A DNA stretch of 64,000 bases from Brevundimonas sp. SGAir0440. GTDB lineage: Bacteria > Pseudomonadota > Alphaproteobacteria > Caulobacterales > Caulobacteraceae. The translations under genes and the position numbers were made by a program. This document shows positions 55,527-64,000 of the stretch, piece after piece (within the stretch, counting starts at the first letter, position 1; each line of letters opens with the position of its first letter). The stretch covers positions 868,001 through 932,000 of the forward strand of contig NZ_CP039435.1 in the NCBI RefSeq assembly GCF_005484585.1. The letters run 5' to 3'. A model generated the notes under the pieces. The model did not search any database. It was not told where the DNA came from and saw only the letters and a list, made by a program, of their open reading frames with translations.

Positions 55527-57044
55527 ATGACCAAGCCCGAATTCATTCGCGCCGCGACCCCCAAGTTTAAGGCGCGCTACGAGAACTTCATCGGCGGACA
55601 GTGGGTCCCGCCCGTCAACGGCCGATACTTCGAGAACACCTCACCGGTGAATGGCCGCGTATTGTGCGAGGTCGCACGATCGGACGCGGCCGACGTCGAA
55701 CTGGCCCTGGACGCCGCCCACGACGCCAAGGACGCGTGGGGGCGAACCAGCGTCGCCGAACGCGCCGTCATCCTGAACAAGATCGCTGACCGGATCGAAG
55801 CCAATCTGCAAGTCGTCGCAGAGGCGGAGACCTGGGACAACGGCAAGCCAGTGCGCGAGACGACGGCCGCCGATATTCCCCTTGCGATCGACCATTTCCG
55901 CTATTTCGCCGGCTGCATCCGGGCGCAGGAAGGCGGAATTTCGGAACTCGACCACGATATGGTCGCCTATCACTTCCATGAGCCGCTTGGCGTGGTGGGG
56001 CAGATCATCCCCTGGAACTTCCCGATCCTGATGGCGGCCTGGAAGATCGCTCCGGCCTTGGCGGCGGGCAACTGCATCGTGCTGAAGCCGGCGGAGCAGA
56101 CCCCGGCGTCCATCCTCGTGGTGATCGAACTGATCCAGGATTTGCTGCCGGCCGGCGTGCTGAACATCGTTTCGGGCACGGGGCCCGAGGTGGGCGAGCC
56201 GTTGGCCACCAATCCGCGCATCGCCAAGATCGCCTTCACCGGCTCGACCGCCGTCGGCCAGAAGATCATGCAGTATGCGACCCAGAACCTGATCCCGGTG
56301 ACGCTGGAGCTTGGCGGCAAGTCGCCGAACATCTTTTTCAATGACGTGATGGATCACGACGACGCCTATCTGGACAAGGCGCTGGAGGGCTTCGCCATGT
56401 TCGCGCTCAATCAGGGTGAGGTCTGCACCTGCCCCAGCCGCGCCCTGATCCATGAGGACATCTATGAGGCCTTCATCGAAAAGGCGATCGCCCGGGTGGA
56501 GTCCATCGTCCAAGGCGACCCTCTGGATCCGGCGACCATGGTGGGGGCGCAGTCCTCGACCCAACAGCTCGACAAAATTCTTGGCTACCTGAAGCTCGGC
56601 AAAGAGGAGGGCGCCGAGGTCCTGACCGGCGGAGATCAGTCCTCGCTCAAGGACGATCTGGCCGGCGGCTACTACGTCAAGCCGACCGTGTACAAAGGCA
56701 CCAACGACATGCGGATCTTCCAAGAGGAAATCTTTGGTCCGGTCCTGGCGGTGACGACCTTCAAAACCTTCGAAGAGGCCATGGCAATCGCAAATGACAC
56801 CGAATACGGCCTGGGCGCCGGGGTGTGGTCACGCGACATGAACACCGCCTATCGCGCCGGCCGCGCCATCCAGGCCGGACGGGTCTGGACCAACTGCTAT
56901 CATCAATATCCGGCCCACGCGGCCTTCGGCGGCTACAAGAAGTCGGGCATCGGGCGCGAAAACCACCGCATGATGTTGGACCATTATCAGCAGACCAAGA
57001 ACCTGCTTGTCAGCTACAGCCCCGACAAGTTGGGCTTCTTCTAA
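55527..57044 (+). CDS. NAD-dependent (acet)aldehyde dehydrogenase
   Basis: 505 residues, a full-length ALDH of the AldB/ExaC/AcoD group. '[20 protein letters not shown]' at the N-terminus, the cofactor site '[20 protein letters not shown]' and '[12 protein letters not shown]', '[14 protein letters not shown]' (general-base Glu) and the nucleophile Cys at about residue 300 in '[11 protein letters not shown]'; the doubled Cys (CTC) is typical of this group. It oxidises acetaldehyde or related aldehydes to acids in ethanol or diol catabolism. GGAGG precedes the ATG. Control by the divergent-acting AcoR-like gene upstream is likely. Confidence 0.92.
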   Translation: MTKPEFIRAATPKFKARYENFIGGQWVPPVNGRYFENTSPVNGRVLCEVARSDAADVELALDAAHDAKDAWGRTSVAERAVILNKIADRIEANLQVVAEAETWDNGKPVRETTAADIPLAIDHFRYFAGCIRAQEGGISELDHDMVAYHFHEPLGVVGQIIPWNFPILMAAWKIAPALAAGNCIVLKPAEQTPASILVVIELIQDLLPAGVLNIVSGTGPEVGEPLATNPRIAKIAFTGSTAVGQKIMQYATQNLIPVTLELGGKSPNIFFNDVMDHDDAYLDKALEGFAMFALNQGEVCTCPSRALIHEDIYEAFIEKAIARVESIVQGDPLDPATMVGAQSSTQQLDKILGYLKLGKEEGAEVLTGGDQSSLKDDLAGGYYVKPTVYKGTNDMRIFQEEIFGPVLAVTTFKTFEEAMAIANDTEYGLGAGVWSRDMNTAYRAGRAIQAGRVWTNCYHQYPAHAAFGGYKKSGIGRENHRMMLDHYQQTKNLLVSYSPDKLGFF

Positions 57045-57282
57045 TCCGGGCGCGGATGGCCGATCGAGGATTGGCCATCCTGCGTAGGGTCCTATCATTA
57101 GCCGCTCAGCTGGGCAGGCCTGAAACTCTTCACGGTGGAGCCGCCGCGAGTAGCCCGGACACGGGACGGTTTTCGAGCCGCTGAGCGTCAGCTTTTGAGC
57201 TTTGGGGCAATGACCGCTCATGGCGCATCTAGGTTGTTTGGAGCGTATCTTGATGAGGGGGTGTTGATCGTGGGAGGTGGCC

Positions 57283-57901
57283 ATGAGCCAGCCCGATCTG
57301 TTTCGTTTACCTCGCAAACTCTGGAACGCTGGTCGAATGACCGGTGCGAAGGCCCCACTCAAGCCAAAGCACATCTGGGCGATCCGTCAGCACTTGAAGT
57401 CCGTTGGATCGAAACGGGATCTTGCAATGTTCAACACCGCATTGGACGTTAAGCTGCGGGGCTGTGATCTAGTAAAACTTCGTCTCGGCGATATTGCTCA
57501 AGGCGGCGCCATTCGGCAGCGGTCGCCGATCATCCAGCAGAAGACCGGTCGGCCCGTGCCATTCGAGATCACGGAGGCCGCGAGGGAAGCTCACTGGTTG
57601 GAGCGCCGAGGACGACGGCGTGACGACTGGCTGTTCCCTAGCCGCAGCCGGGATGGAGCAGATAGGCACTAGGCAGTACGCCCGACTGGTCGAAACCTGG
57701 GTGAGAATGATCGACCTGAATCCCAGCGCCTATGGCACCCATAGCCTTAGACGGACCAAGGTGGCCTTGATCTATAAGAAGACTGGAAACCTACGCGCCT
57801 GCCAGCTCCTTCTCGGGCATGGAAAGCTCGAGAGCACCGTTAGGTATTTCGGCATCGAAGTCGACGACGCGCCGGAGATTTCAGAGCAGATCGACCTCTG
57901 A
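57283..57901 (+). pseudogene. Frameshifted tyrosine recombinase (XerC/D-like integrase)
   Basis: The ATG at 57283 has GGGAGG upstream. The first frame gives 'FRLPRKLWNAGRMTGAKAPL', 'KPKHIWAIRQHL' and the first catalytic Arg in 'KLRGCDLVKLRLGDI', but stops at 57672. The rest continues in the next frame to 57901 with 'TRQYARLVETWVRMIDLNPS', 'YGTHSLRRTKVALIYKKTGN' (HxxR), 'LLLGHGKLESTVRYFGIEV' (His and nucleophile Tyr). The join is near 57640-57670 and needs a one-base correction. All catalytic residues are otherwise present, so decay is recent or the shift is an assembly error. This family of short (about 200-residue) recombinases is common in alphaproteobacteria. Confidence 0.8.
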
Positions 57902-58209
57902 GCAGGCTTGGGGCGGCCCGCCGTTAAGCGGACTGCCCCTATGTCTTAGAGGGATGAAATCGGACGTTGGCTATGAATCCGAGACAAGTTCATGCTTCAC
58001 TTTAGCAGACCTTCCGCATGACGCCGATGGGTCGGTTTGCGAAGTCGGTACCGCCCCGAAGAGTACCTCTGATTTACGCACGGAATGTCGTCTTTCTGGC
58101 TTCGTTCGCATGACCTCTCTTGGCGCGCGTCCAGCAATTTTATTTCCCTGTCGGTAGCTCTGCACGGGAAGGGGGGTGTCGCGGCGGGTCTCGTTGTAGA
58201 AACGGACAG
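57902..58209. other. Intergenic stretch, nothing recognised
   Basis: 308 bases between the broken recombinase and the acyltransferase remnant. No supported reading frame, no RNA gene and no clear repeat. Lower GC than the surrounding backbone. Confidence 0.5.
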
Positions 58210-59345
58210 CTAATACGTCGGCCCCCGATGGATCGATCGATGCCCCAGGCCTTGAGCGGGGACTTCGACAAAGCGGTAGGCTAGGGCAGCTCCGACGAGG
58301 GTGACGGCGAGAAACGCAAGCGCGAACGCCCCGGCAGCCAGAGGGGTCTGAAAGCTGAGTCCCAGGGCAGGCGCCCCGAACCAAAACAGCATGAATACAA
58401 GTCCGTGGACGAGGTATATCGAATAGGAGATGCGGCCGAGGCAATGTGGGACCGCCGAGGCCAGCGCGTGGTTCAGCCGTCCTTGCCCGCTCGCGCCCGT
58501 GAGTACCAGCAAGGCGAACAGCGGTACGATTAGCAGGTCGTTAGCGTCGAGGTGCATCAACACGACGATGCCGGCCAGAGCCGACAACGCGAGGCCGTCG
58601 GTGACGGCTGGCGAAAGCGGGAGGGCGGACCGCTGGAGACGATACAGACCCAAGCCAATCAGGAAGCCGCCGAAGCATCGGATCACGCCAAAGTCGAAGG
58701 TGATGTCAAGGGTGTGGCGGCCGACGGCGACATAGAGACCGATCAGGACGAAGGCTCCGGCGACCATGCAAAGCACTCCAGCGACAGGACGGCGGGGCCT
58801 CAGGATTGGGATCAGCAAGGGGGCTACGGCGTAAACCCACCATTCTGCCGCGATCGACCAGGACACGATGTTAGAGGTCAGGCCGGCGCCCGGCGTCATC
58901 GCATGCAGCATCAGAAGGTTGGTCGGCAGCGCGAAGGCTTGAAGAAGGCGTCCCAGCTTCCATCCCGCAAGCCGGGCCACGCCGAACCGGCTGCGATCAC
59001 AGCTACGATTAGCAGCAGGGTTAGCGCGAGATGCAGTGGATAGATGCGCAGGAAGCGAGAGCGGTAGTAGCTTGCCGTAGCCCGCCAGCGGATCCCCGCT
59101 CCTAGGCGCTCAGCATAGGCGTGATGGATTACGAATCCGCTGAGGATGAAGAAGAAATCGACCCACAGATAGCCGTTGGCGATGAGACCGCTCGACGTCT
59201 TGGGAAGGAGGTTGCCCATCTCGCGATAGAACAGGCAGACGTCGATGTGGAACATCACGACGCCCAGCGCTGCGATCCCCCTCATAGACGTTAGAGCGTC
59301 CATTTCGCCCCCCGTGGGAGCGGTGACCTTTGCAGGATTTTGCAT
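58210..59345 (-). pseudogene. Frameshifted acyltransferase 3 (OafA/YrhL type)
   Basis: The N-terminal part (59345 to about 58925) shows 'MDALTSMRGIAALGVVMFHI', 'GYLWVDFFFILSGFVIHHAY', 'SYYRSRFLRIYPLHLALTL', the typical acyltransferase-3 start with HxD/RxxR-like motifs. It then reads 'WDAFFK' and leaves frame. The remaining part resumes in another frame with 'FALPTNLLMLHAMTP', 'WSIAAEWWVYAVAPLL', and about seven further helices. One missing base after AAG near 58927 explains it. The family acetylates O-antigen, polysaccharide or other envelope targets. Start at 59345 (ATG) or 59303 (ATG). Confidence 0.82.
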
Positions 59346-59805
59346 CAACTCTCGCAGCGTGTCTCAAGCTGGTATCCCGACCGCGCAAGACGAATGGGCG
59401 CTCCTTTCTAAAGCATAGACCGACATTTTGCGGTCATTTGCAACTCGTGCCGATGGTTATCAGCGGGGGTGTTGGGTGAAGAACATCAGGTATTTGGCCC
59501 TGGTCGCGGCTCTGCGGACTGGGGGACGCGACCGGCGCTTCGCAGCCACGACACCCTTTTGGCGCAACGCCACCTATGATTTGTAATGGCCGATCGGCTC
59601 GCCAACGGCGACCCAAGCAATGACAACGCTTACGGACGTGGCCGCTGCAGACGCCCGTGTCAGAATGGATGCGGAGGTCGGTAGTACATCTCCACCCGTT
59701 CAATCTGCTCGTAGAAACCAAGGACGGCCTCGGCCCCCCACAAAGTGCCGCCTGTTCTGTTTGGTTTTCAGATTAGTCGCTAACATCCCTGGCGGCGCTC
59801 GCTTG
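59346..59805. other. Intergenic stretch, nothing recognised
   Basis: 460 bases without a convincing gene on either strand, between the acyltransferase remnant and the exonuclease gene. Short open frames have no ribosome sites or family signals. The lower GC and absence of structure suggest decayed DNA. Confidence 0.5.
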
Positions 59806-60570
59806 CTAGAGCAGGCGTCCCTGATCCGACGTCCGGACGGCCGTGTCGGTCATCAGGCCGCGGCGGCGAAGCTCGGTCGCGGCGGTGAAGGCGATGTCGA
59901 TGTCGCGTCCCGACGCCAGGATCTGAAGCCGGTCGGCATCCACCGCGCTCCACACCTTGCCACGCTCGGGGCCGGCGGGCACGCGGGGCAGCAGTCCCGG
60001 TTCGCGGCTCCAGGCCAGAAGCTGGTCGACGGTCGTCTGGTTCAGCATGTCGCGCAGATGATGCGCGGTGACATAGGCGTCGGGCAGGGCGCGATGCGCC
60101 GGCAGGCCGAGCTCATGCACCAAACCCTCGGGCCGGCGCAGATAGCGCAGCATCTGGTTGGAGAAGCGCGGCAGGTGGGGCCACAGCCGCAGGGCGCATT
60201 TCCAGGTGCAAATCCACTTTGCGCCGCCTGACAGGGCAGGGGTGCAATACCGCTGCTCGAAGCCGGCCCGGTGAGCCGCCAGGGCGATCACGCCCGTCTC
60301 CGGGCGAAGGATGGGCGGCGCGACAGCCTTCCAATAGCCGGCGTCCTGAACCCACTCGTCCAGAATGTGGTGGATCGCCATGGTGTCGGGCGAAATCGGC
60401 CGGCCGGGATTTACGAAACGGGCGCCGCGCGTCGCATCCAGACGCCACGGCCCGGCCACGTCGCGCACAACGTCCTGCCAGCCGATCTCGCACACGTCCT
60501 GAGGGCCGGATCCGGCGGTCTCCAGGTCGATGACGCGGATGCGTTGGGGTGATGGGGTGAAGTCGGTCAG
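59806..60570 (-). CDS. DnaQ-fold 3'-5' exonuclease, probable CTG start
   Basis: 254 residues if started at CTG 60570. The exonuclease motif I Asp-x-Glu (residues 15 and 17, 'RIRVIDLETAG') lies upstream of the first standard start (GTG 60495), and no ATG, GTG or TTG occurs in frame before it. GAGGAC is placed well for the CTG. Other motifs: 'ISPDTMAIHHILDEWV', 'ALAAHRAGFEQRYCTP' (motif II with His and Asn-like position), 'PAHRALPDAYVTAHHLRDML' (motif III, HxAxxD). The C-terminal 60 residues form a separate domain ('VWSAVDADRLQILASGRDID'). Likely DNA repair or RNA processing; substrate unknown. A frameshift at the N-terminus is the alternative to CTG. Confidence 0.75.
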   Translation of the reverse strand: MTDFTPSPQRIRVIDLETAGSGPQDVCEIGWQDVVRDVAGPWRLDATRGARFVNPGRPISPDTMAIHHILDEWVQDAGYWKAVAPPILRPETGVIALAAHRAGFEQRYCTPALSGGAKWICTWKCALRLWPHLPRFSNQMLRYLRRPEGLVHELGLPAHRALPDAYVTAHHLRDMLNQTTVDQLLAWSREPGLLPRVPAGPERGKVWSAVDADRLQILASGRDIDIAFTAATELRRRGLMTDTAVRTSDQGRLL

Positions 60571-60609
60571 GGCGTCCTCGGCGTGGCGTTTACGCCTGAC
60601 AACGCCTGG

Positions 60610-60632
60610 GGCGCCGGATTTGGTCCGGCGCC
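60610..60632. terminator. GC-rich hairpin upstream of the exonuclease gene
   Basis: GGCGCCGGA-TTTGG-TCCGGCGCC, a perfect nine-base stem in the gap before the exonuclease start, 26 bases downstream of the small membrane ORF stop on the minus strand. It lacks a T-run; it may end that ORF or act in the exonuclease leader. Confidence 0.4.
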
Positions 60633-60657
60633 TGAAAAGACCGACGACAGCTTTTCG

Positions 60658-60855
60658 TCAGTTCGGCAGACGGATCGACCCGTGCGGCATGACGGTCATC
60701 ACGGCCCAGAGGCCGACCAGCACCACGGGCGAGGCGATCAACGCCCGCCGACAGCGATGCGCCAGATAAAGAGCCTCGCCGATCACGATCGACACCAGCA
60801 TTTGCGTTTCCCCCGAAACGATAACCGACACTTCTATGACGTCGCCGATAGACAT
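60658..60855 (-). CDS. Small hydrophobic protein (tentative)
   Basis: 65 residues from the ATG at 60855: 'MSIGDVIEVSVIVSGETQML', 'VSIVIGEALYLAHRCRRALI', 'ASPVVLVGLWAVMTVMPHG'. One or two membrane segments. The ribosome site GAGGG lies only two bases upstream, which is too close, so translation is uncertain. It lies between the exonuclease and DUF1345 genes in a 360-base gap with no other feature. No family recognised. Confidence 0.35.
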   Translation of the reverse strand: MSIGDVIEVSVIVSGETQMLVSIVIGEALYLAHRCRRALIASPVVLVGLWAVMTVMPHGSIRLPN

Positions 60856-60930
60856 GTCCCTCAATGAGACGAAATCCATTTTGTCGTGGGATCTCCGCAG
60901 GCCGGGCGGTCGCTGGACGTGCGACCAGGA

Positions 60931-61602
60931 ATGCGCAATCTCGCGGGCATGGGATCTGTCGCGCGCCTGTTCCGTCTGCATTTGTCGCTGTGGCTCGGGC
61001 TGCTGGTGCTGGCGACCGTCGCGGCGCTGGCGCCGGCCGGCCTCGGCTGGCCGATGCGACTGGCGGCCGGCTGGGACGCGGGCGTGGCGACCTTCCTCAT
61101 TGCGACCTTTGCGCGGATCTTCAGGGCGCGTTCGCAAGAGGCGATGCGACGCCGCGCGGCTGAACTGGATCAGGCGGGCGTTCTGGTCCTGCCGCTCAGC
61201 ATGGCGGCGGCCGTGGCCAGCGTCGTGGTCCTAGTCCTCGCCATGGTGGCCAGCGACGGCAAGCCGACGATCGGGCAGGCGGTGTTCTCAGTGTGCACCG
61301 TCGGCCTGTCGTGGCTGTATGTGCACATCATCTTCGCCCTGCATTACGCCCACGGCTTCTACGCCCCGCGCGACGACGGCAAGGGCGATCAGGGCGGGCT
61401 GATCTTTCCGGGCGAGGAGGACGCGGACTACTGGGACTTTCTACACTTCGCCCTGATAATCGGCGTGGCGAACCAGACGGCCGATGTGCAGATCGCCAGC
61501 CGCAAGCTGCGCGGCCTGGCGACGTTTCACAGCCTGATCGCCTGGTTCTTCAATGCCGTTATCCTGGCGCTGACGGTCAATCTGGCCGCCACGCTGCTCT
61601 AA
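60931..61602 (+). CDS. DUF1345 membrane protein
   Basis: 223 residues from the ATG at 60931; ATG 60949 is also possible. Four to five membrane helices: 'LHLSLWLGLLVLATVAALAP', 'LRLAAGWDAGVATFLIATFA', 'LPLSMAAAVASVVVLVLAMV', 'LSWLYVHIIFALHYAHGFYA', ending 'VILALTVNLAATLL'. The Trp-Asp-x-Gly, HxxFALHYAHxYY and 'GVANQTADVQIAS' segments are DUF1345 signatures. Function unknown. Confidence 0.88.
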   Translation: MRNLAGMGSVARLFRLHLSLWLGLLVLATVAALAPAGLGWPMRLAAGWDAGVATFLIATFARIFRARSQEAMRRRAAELDQAGVLVLPLSMAAAVASVVVLVLAMVASDGKPTIGQAVFSVCTVGLSWLYVHIIFALHYAHGFYAPRDDGKGDQGGLIFPGEEDADYWDFLHFALIIGVANQTADVQIASRKLRGLATFHSLIAWFFNAVILALTVNLAATLL

Positions 61603-62009
61603 GGTGTGAGCGTCGCACGACAAACGCGGTCGTCGCGTGGGCGTGGCCAAAAGAGCTGATCTGAAAGGATGGCCAGTCTCCCTCTTCCTCGAAATATCGA
61701 TGGAAGAGGGAGGCTGATGGTGGTGTGCCAAGGAGCGGAGGTCATTCTCTCCGTGACCGGCACTTCCAAAATGTGCCGGCTAACTCCCTGATCGAGCCGC
61801 TTAAACAGGGAATAGCTCAAACTTAGCCAAATCCTCTCTGAACACCTGAGCCTTTAAGCTAATGCTTCTTAGAAGGTTTTCACGATCCCGCGCCAGAAAT
61901 GCGGTTCCAAATACAGGGAAACGCATGTCATTTCAGGCAGAGCGTGGAACGACTCGAGCCAAATCTAAATAAACATCGTAGCTATCGTCGGCGGCCGACG
62001 ATCACTTGT
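61603..62009. other. Intergenic stretch with unidentified fragment
   Basis: About 400 bases without a supported gene. On the plus strand a short in-frame stretch ending at 61826 ('HFQNVPANSLIEPLKQGIAQ') looks like the tail of a once-coding sequence, but I cannot name it. GC falls below that of the neighbours. Confidence 0.4.
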
Positions 62010-62385
62010 CCAAAGTCACGATATGCCTATGGTGGTGGAGCACCGCGCAGGCGCGCCGCTCTGACACGTTCAACTCGGCCCGCACCTTGTCGATGCAGGT
62101 CCGGCGACGGGCAGGGCTCAGAAGTTTTCCGGGGCCGCCTCCCACAGGATCAGCTTGTCCAGCGTCAGGTCCGACACCCCCCCGACGCAGCCGGGCGTTC
62201 TCCAGCTAAAGCGCCTTCGCCGTTTGACCTGATCCGTCTTCATCCCGCCGAACGCCGCCGCCAGTGGAAGTACGTCGTCTCAGTCACTGCGATCGTCTTC
62301 ACCCCTCCGAGATCGACTTGCCTTGCCCGGTCAGCACCTCAACCTGGCGCAGCTTGGCTATGATCTCCGGGCTTGTGGAGCTTCC
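62010..62385 (-). mobile_element. Degenerate IS3-family insertion sequence remnant
   Basis: Read on the minus strand in shifting frames. The orfA pieces are 'IAKLRQVEVLTGQGKSISE', 'VTETTYFHWRR', and 'VSDLTLDKLILWEAAPENF' followed by stop TGA (62118-62120). The start of orfB follows with 'LSPARRRTCIDKVRAELNV' and 'SERRACAVLHHHR'. These are hallmark parts of IS3-family transposases; several frameshifts and stops make it inactive, and most of orfB and the ends are missing. Confidence 0.85.
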
Positions 62386-62583
62386 CGGCCATCCTTGGTT
62401 CCATCCATTCCGGTCCGCAGACCAACATAGGATCACTTCAAAGAGCGCAGACCACGATCTTGGATACGGTCCGCCTCGGGGCAGTTATTCCCGGCCCGCG
62501 CCGTGATGCGTTCGGCAAGCAGCCCCTCGACCGCGGCCTTCAGAGCGGCTGCGATCGGGGGCTCCGTTTTCCGAACGACTCGT

Positions 62584-63138
62584 TCAGCGCCCTATTTTCC
62601 GCAGCTTCAGCGACAGGGTGACGATCAGGAGGCCCGAAACGATGGCCCAGGCGCCGATCAGCCAGACCAGGGCCAAGGCGCCCGCGCCGGGAACGACGAT
62701 GACGGCCAAACCGAACAGCACAGAGATCGCGCCGGAGAGGATCAGCAGCCACTCATTGCGGATCGTCTTGCGCAACTGGATGGCGCCGACGATCTCGAAG
62801 ATACCGCGGGCGATGGCCGCCGCGCCGATGATGACCACAAGGGCGACGGCGGTCACGCCGGGCAAGGCCAGGGCGACCGCGCCCGCCGCCAGTCCCACGA
62901 GCCCCACGACGGCCAGCCACCAGCGCGGCGCAAGGCCGCCCCCGCGGATGGCCCCGAGCAAGGCGAACGCGCCGTCCAGAATGGCGTAAATTCCGTAGAG
63001 GATCACTAGCGTCAGCAACGTCACCTGGGGCCAAGCGAAGGTCAGGACGCCAAAGACGATGGCCGCTAAGCCGCGCAGCAGAAGCAACCACCAGGCCCGG
63101 CTCAGAAAGTCTCCAAGCGGATTGAAATGCGTATCCAT
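62584..63138 (-). CDS. HdeD/DUF308-family membrane protein
   Basis: 184 residues from the ATG at 63138. Six membrane helices in three pairs: 'WWLLLLRGLAAIVFGVLTFA', 'VTLLTLVILYGIYAILDGAF', 'WWLAVVGLVGLAAGAVALAL', 'VVIIGAAAIARGIFEIVGAI', 'EWLLILSGAISVLFGLAVIV', 'LVWLIGAWAIVSGLLIVTLS'. The repeated 'GxxxIxxGIFEI' pattern is the DUF308 signature of HdeD-like proteins, linked to acid stress in E. coli; role here unknown. Confidence 0.88.
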   Translation of the reverse strand: MDTHFNPLGDFLSRAWWLLLLRGLAAIVFGVLTFAWPQVTLLTLVILYGIYAILDGAFALLGAIRGGGLAPRWWLAVVGLVGLAAGAVALALPGVTAVALVVIIGAAAIARGIFEIVGAIQLRKTIRNEWLLILSGAISVLFGLAVIVVPGAGALALVWLIGAWAIVSGLLIVTLSLKLRKIGR

Positions 63139-63233
63139 GAGTTCAGCCCCGTCATTTGCGGCGTCATTCGCCGCGTGGAGGCCGGGCGTCATCGCCCGAC
63201 CGGAAAACTACCAGCCGCCGAAACGGCGCACGA

Positions 63234-63992
63234 TCAGAATCCCCCCTGTTCGTCTCGAGCCTGGATCAGGGGGCTGTCGGCGACGTCGCCCATGGCCCGC
63301 TCGGCGTTGGCGAAAGTCGCCACGGCCCAGTGGTCGCCGATCGGCGTCAGCATCAGGAAGGCGACGCCGACGTTCCGGACGCCGCTTCCCGGCGCATAGG
63401 GCGTAAGACCGGTCACACTCGCCGCGTCGGCATCGACGCCGAAATAGGCGTCGTTGCTGCGGGCGTCGCCGCCGCGTTCATAGAGGGTGCTCTGCAATAG
63501 GCCGATGCGCGTCAGGCGCTGGTGCGAGGCCGAGGCGTAGTAGGTCGTCCCCTCGGTCTGACTGCTGATGTCACGCATGACACGTCCGCCGACCGAGATG
63601 TTCCCCGGAATCCCGACGAAGGCATAGACCGCCATGTCGGCGCCGAGGTCGGGCAGGTCCAGCCCCTCGATGGCCGACTGACCGGAATAATGCGGCCGAA
63701 GCTGCGCGCCCGCCCTCAGCCCGTCGTCGGCCACGACATTGTAGCCGAGCCCGTCGAGCGGATTGCCGTAGACCCGGTTGCGCCAGTTGAAATCGGCCCA
63801 GGGCGTGGCGTTGACGCGGTTCGCCTCTCCCCCGGTCGGGCTGAAGCCATGAACTGCCCCGGCGCCGATGTTGACGCTCCATTCCGGCGTGCTCAGCACG
63901 GGTTCGAACGGCTGGGTCTGGGCCGAGGCCGCCCCGGCGACCGCCATCCCCAGAACGACGCCCAATGCGACGCCGAGGGCGCCGGCCAGCAC
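63234..63992 (-). CDS. MipA/OmpV-family outer-membrane protein (edge, start uncertain)
   Basis: At least 252 residues to a GTG at 63992, eight bases from the window edge; a longer start outside cannot be excluded. A signal peptide ends near 'AGAASAQTQ'. The barrel shows 'PEWSVNIGAGAVHGFSPTGG', 'ATPWADFNWRNRVYGNPLDG', 'LGYNVVADDGLRAGAQLRPH', 'LGADMAVYAFVGIPGNISVG', and ends in Phe ('DEQGGF'). These match MipA/OmpV (MltA-interacting scaffold). Role: outer-membrane or murein scaffold; not more precise. Confidence 0.85.
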   Translation of the reverse strand: MLAGALGVALGVVLGMAVAGAASAQTQPFEPVLSTPEWSVNIGAGAVHGFSPTGGEANRVNATPWADFNWRNRVYGNPLDGLGYNVVADDGLRAGAQLRPHYSGQSAIEGLDLPDLGADMAVYAFVGIPGNISVGGRVMRDISSQTEGTTYYASASHQRLTRIGLLQSTLYERGGDARSNDAYFGVDADAASVTGLTPYAPGSGVRNVGVAFLMLTPIGDHWAVATFANAERAMGDVADSPLIQARDEQGGF

Positions 63993-64000
63993 ATTACAGG

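Noticed and set aside
61680..61830. Coding fragment with HFQNVPANSLIEP
   Set aside because: Coding-like composition but no start, too short and no family I can name; left as unexplained debris.

Overview
The window is GC-rich, densely coded alphaproteobacterial chromosome, most probably Caulobacterales and most like Brevundimonas. This rests on a DUF4167 protein, a CpdR-type cell-cycle response regulator, hslU, prmC, clpB, a large TonB receptor with an Ala/Pro/Gln linker, cytochrome bd under an Fnr-type site, and many leaderless or TTG/GTG starts. The assignment is by family content and gene style only; no search was run.

Layout. 0.1-15.3 kb is mostly chromosomal backbone: DUF4167 protein, a decayed histidine kinase, two tandem DUF4893 lipoproteins, a beta-lactamase-fold serine hydrolase, a MarR regulator with an S41 protease, a BCCT transporter, a TonB-dependent receptor and clpB. 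15.3-16.1 kb holds three copies of a palindrome-rich intergenic repeat around a 44-codon gene. 16.3-35.4 kb reads as a composite genomic island. Its parts are a tyrosine integrase, an excisionase-like HTH protein, an HNH-type nuclease and XRE regulator sharing an operator region, a heavy-metal cluster (His-rich protein, CzcCBA efflux, HupE/UreJ-like protein, membrane anchor, NreB-like MFS exporter, CsoR/RcnR-type repressor), chromate exporter ChrA, and a four-gene cassette (helical protein, QueC-like PP-loop enzyme, XRE-ImmA/IrrE protease, PIN-domain protein) that is the best candidate here for an undescribed system, probably defence or toxin-antitoxin. A small membrane protein, a lipoprotein and a DUF559 nuclease follow.

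35.9-44.7 kb returns to backbone: prmC, a YihY-family membrane protein, hslU, a Zn-protease-like protein, a GNAT acetyltransferase, inorganic pyrophosphatase, DUF599, a likely small RNA, N-formylglutamate amidohydrolase, cpdR and tRNA-Val(GAC). 45.0-54.3 kb is a low-oxygen respiration module: an Fnr-type regulator with a four-Cys set, cydDC, and cydABX-hemN diverging from them across a perfect Fnr/FixK box, then an OmpW porin with a weaker box. 54.4-57.0 kb pairs a GAF/Fis-type regulator, lacking the AAA+ domain, with an acetaldehyde-type aldehyde dehydrogenase; a perfect palindrome lies between them.

57.2-59.8 kb is a decayed accessory stretch (frameshifted tyrosine recombinase, frameshifted OafA-type acyltransferase, empty DNA). 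59.8-64.0 kb has a DnaQ-fold exonuclease that seems to start at CTG, two small or DUF membrane proteins, an IS3-family remnant, a HdeD-like protein and a MipA/OmpV protein at the edge. Three genes carry single-base frameshifts; whether these are real decay or assembly errors cannot be decided here.
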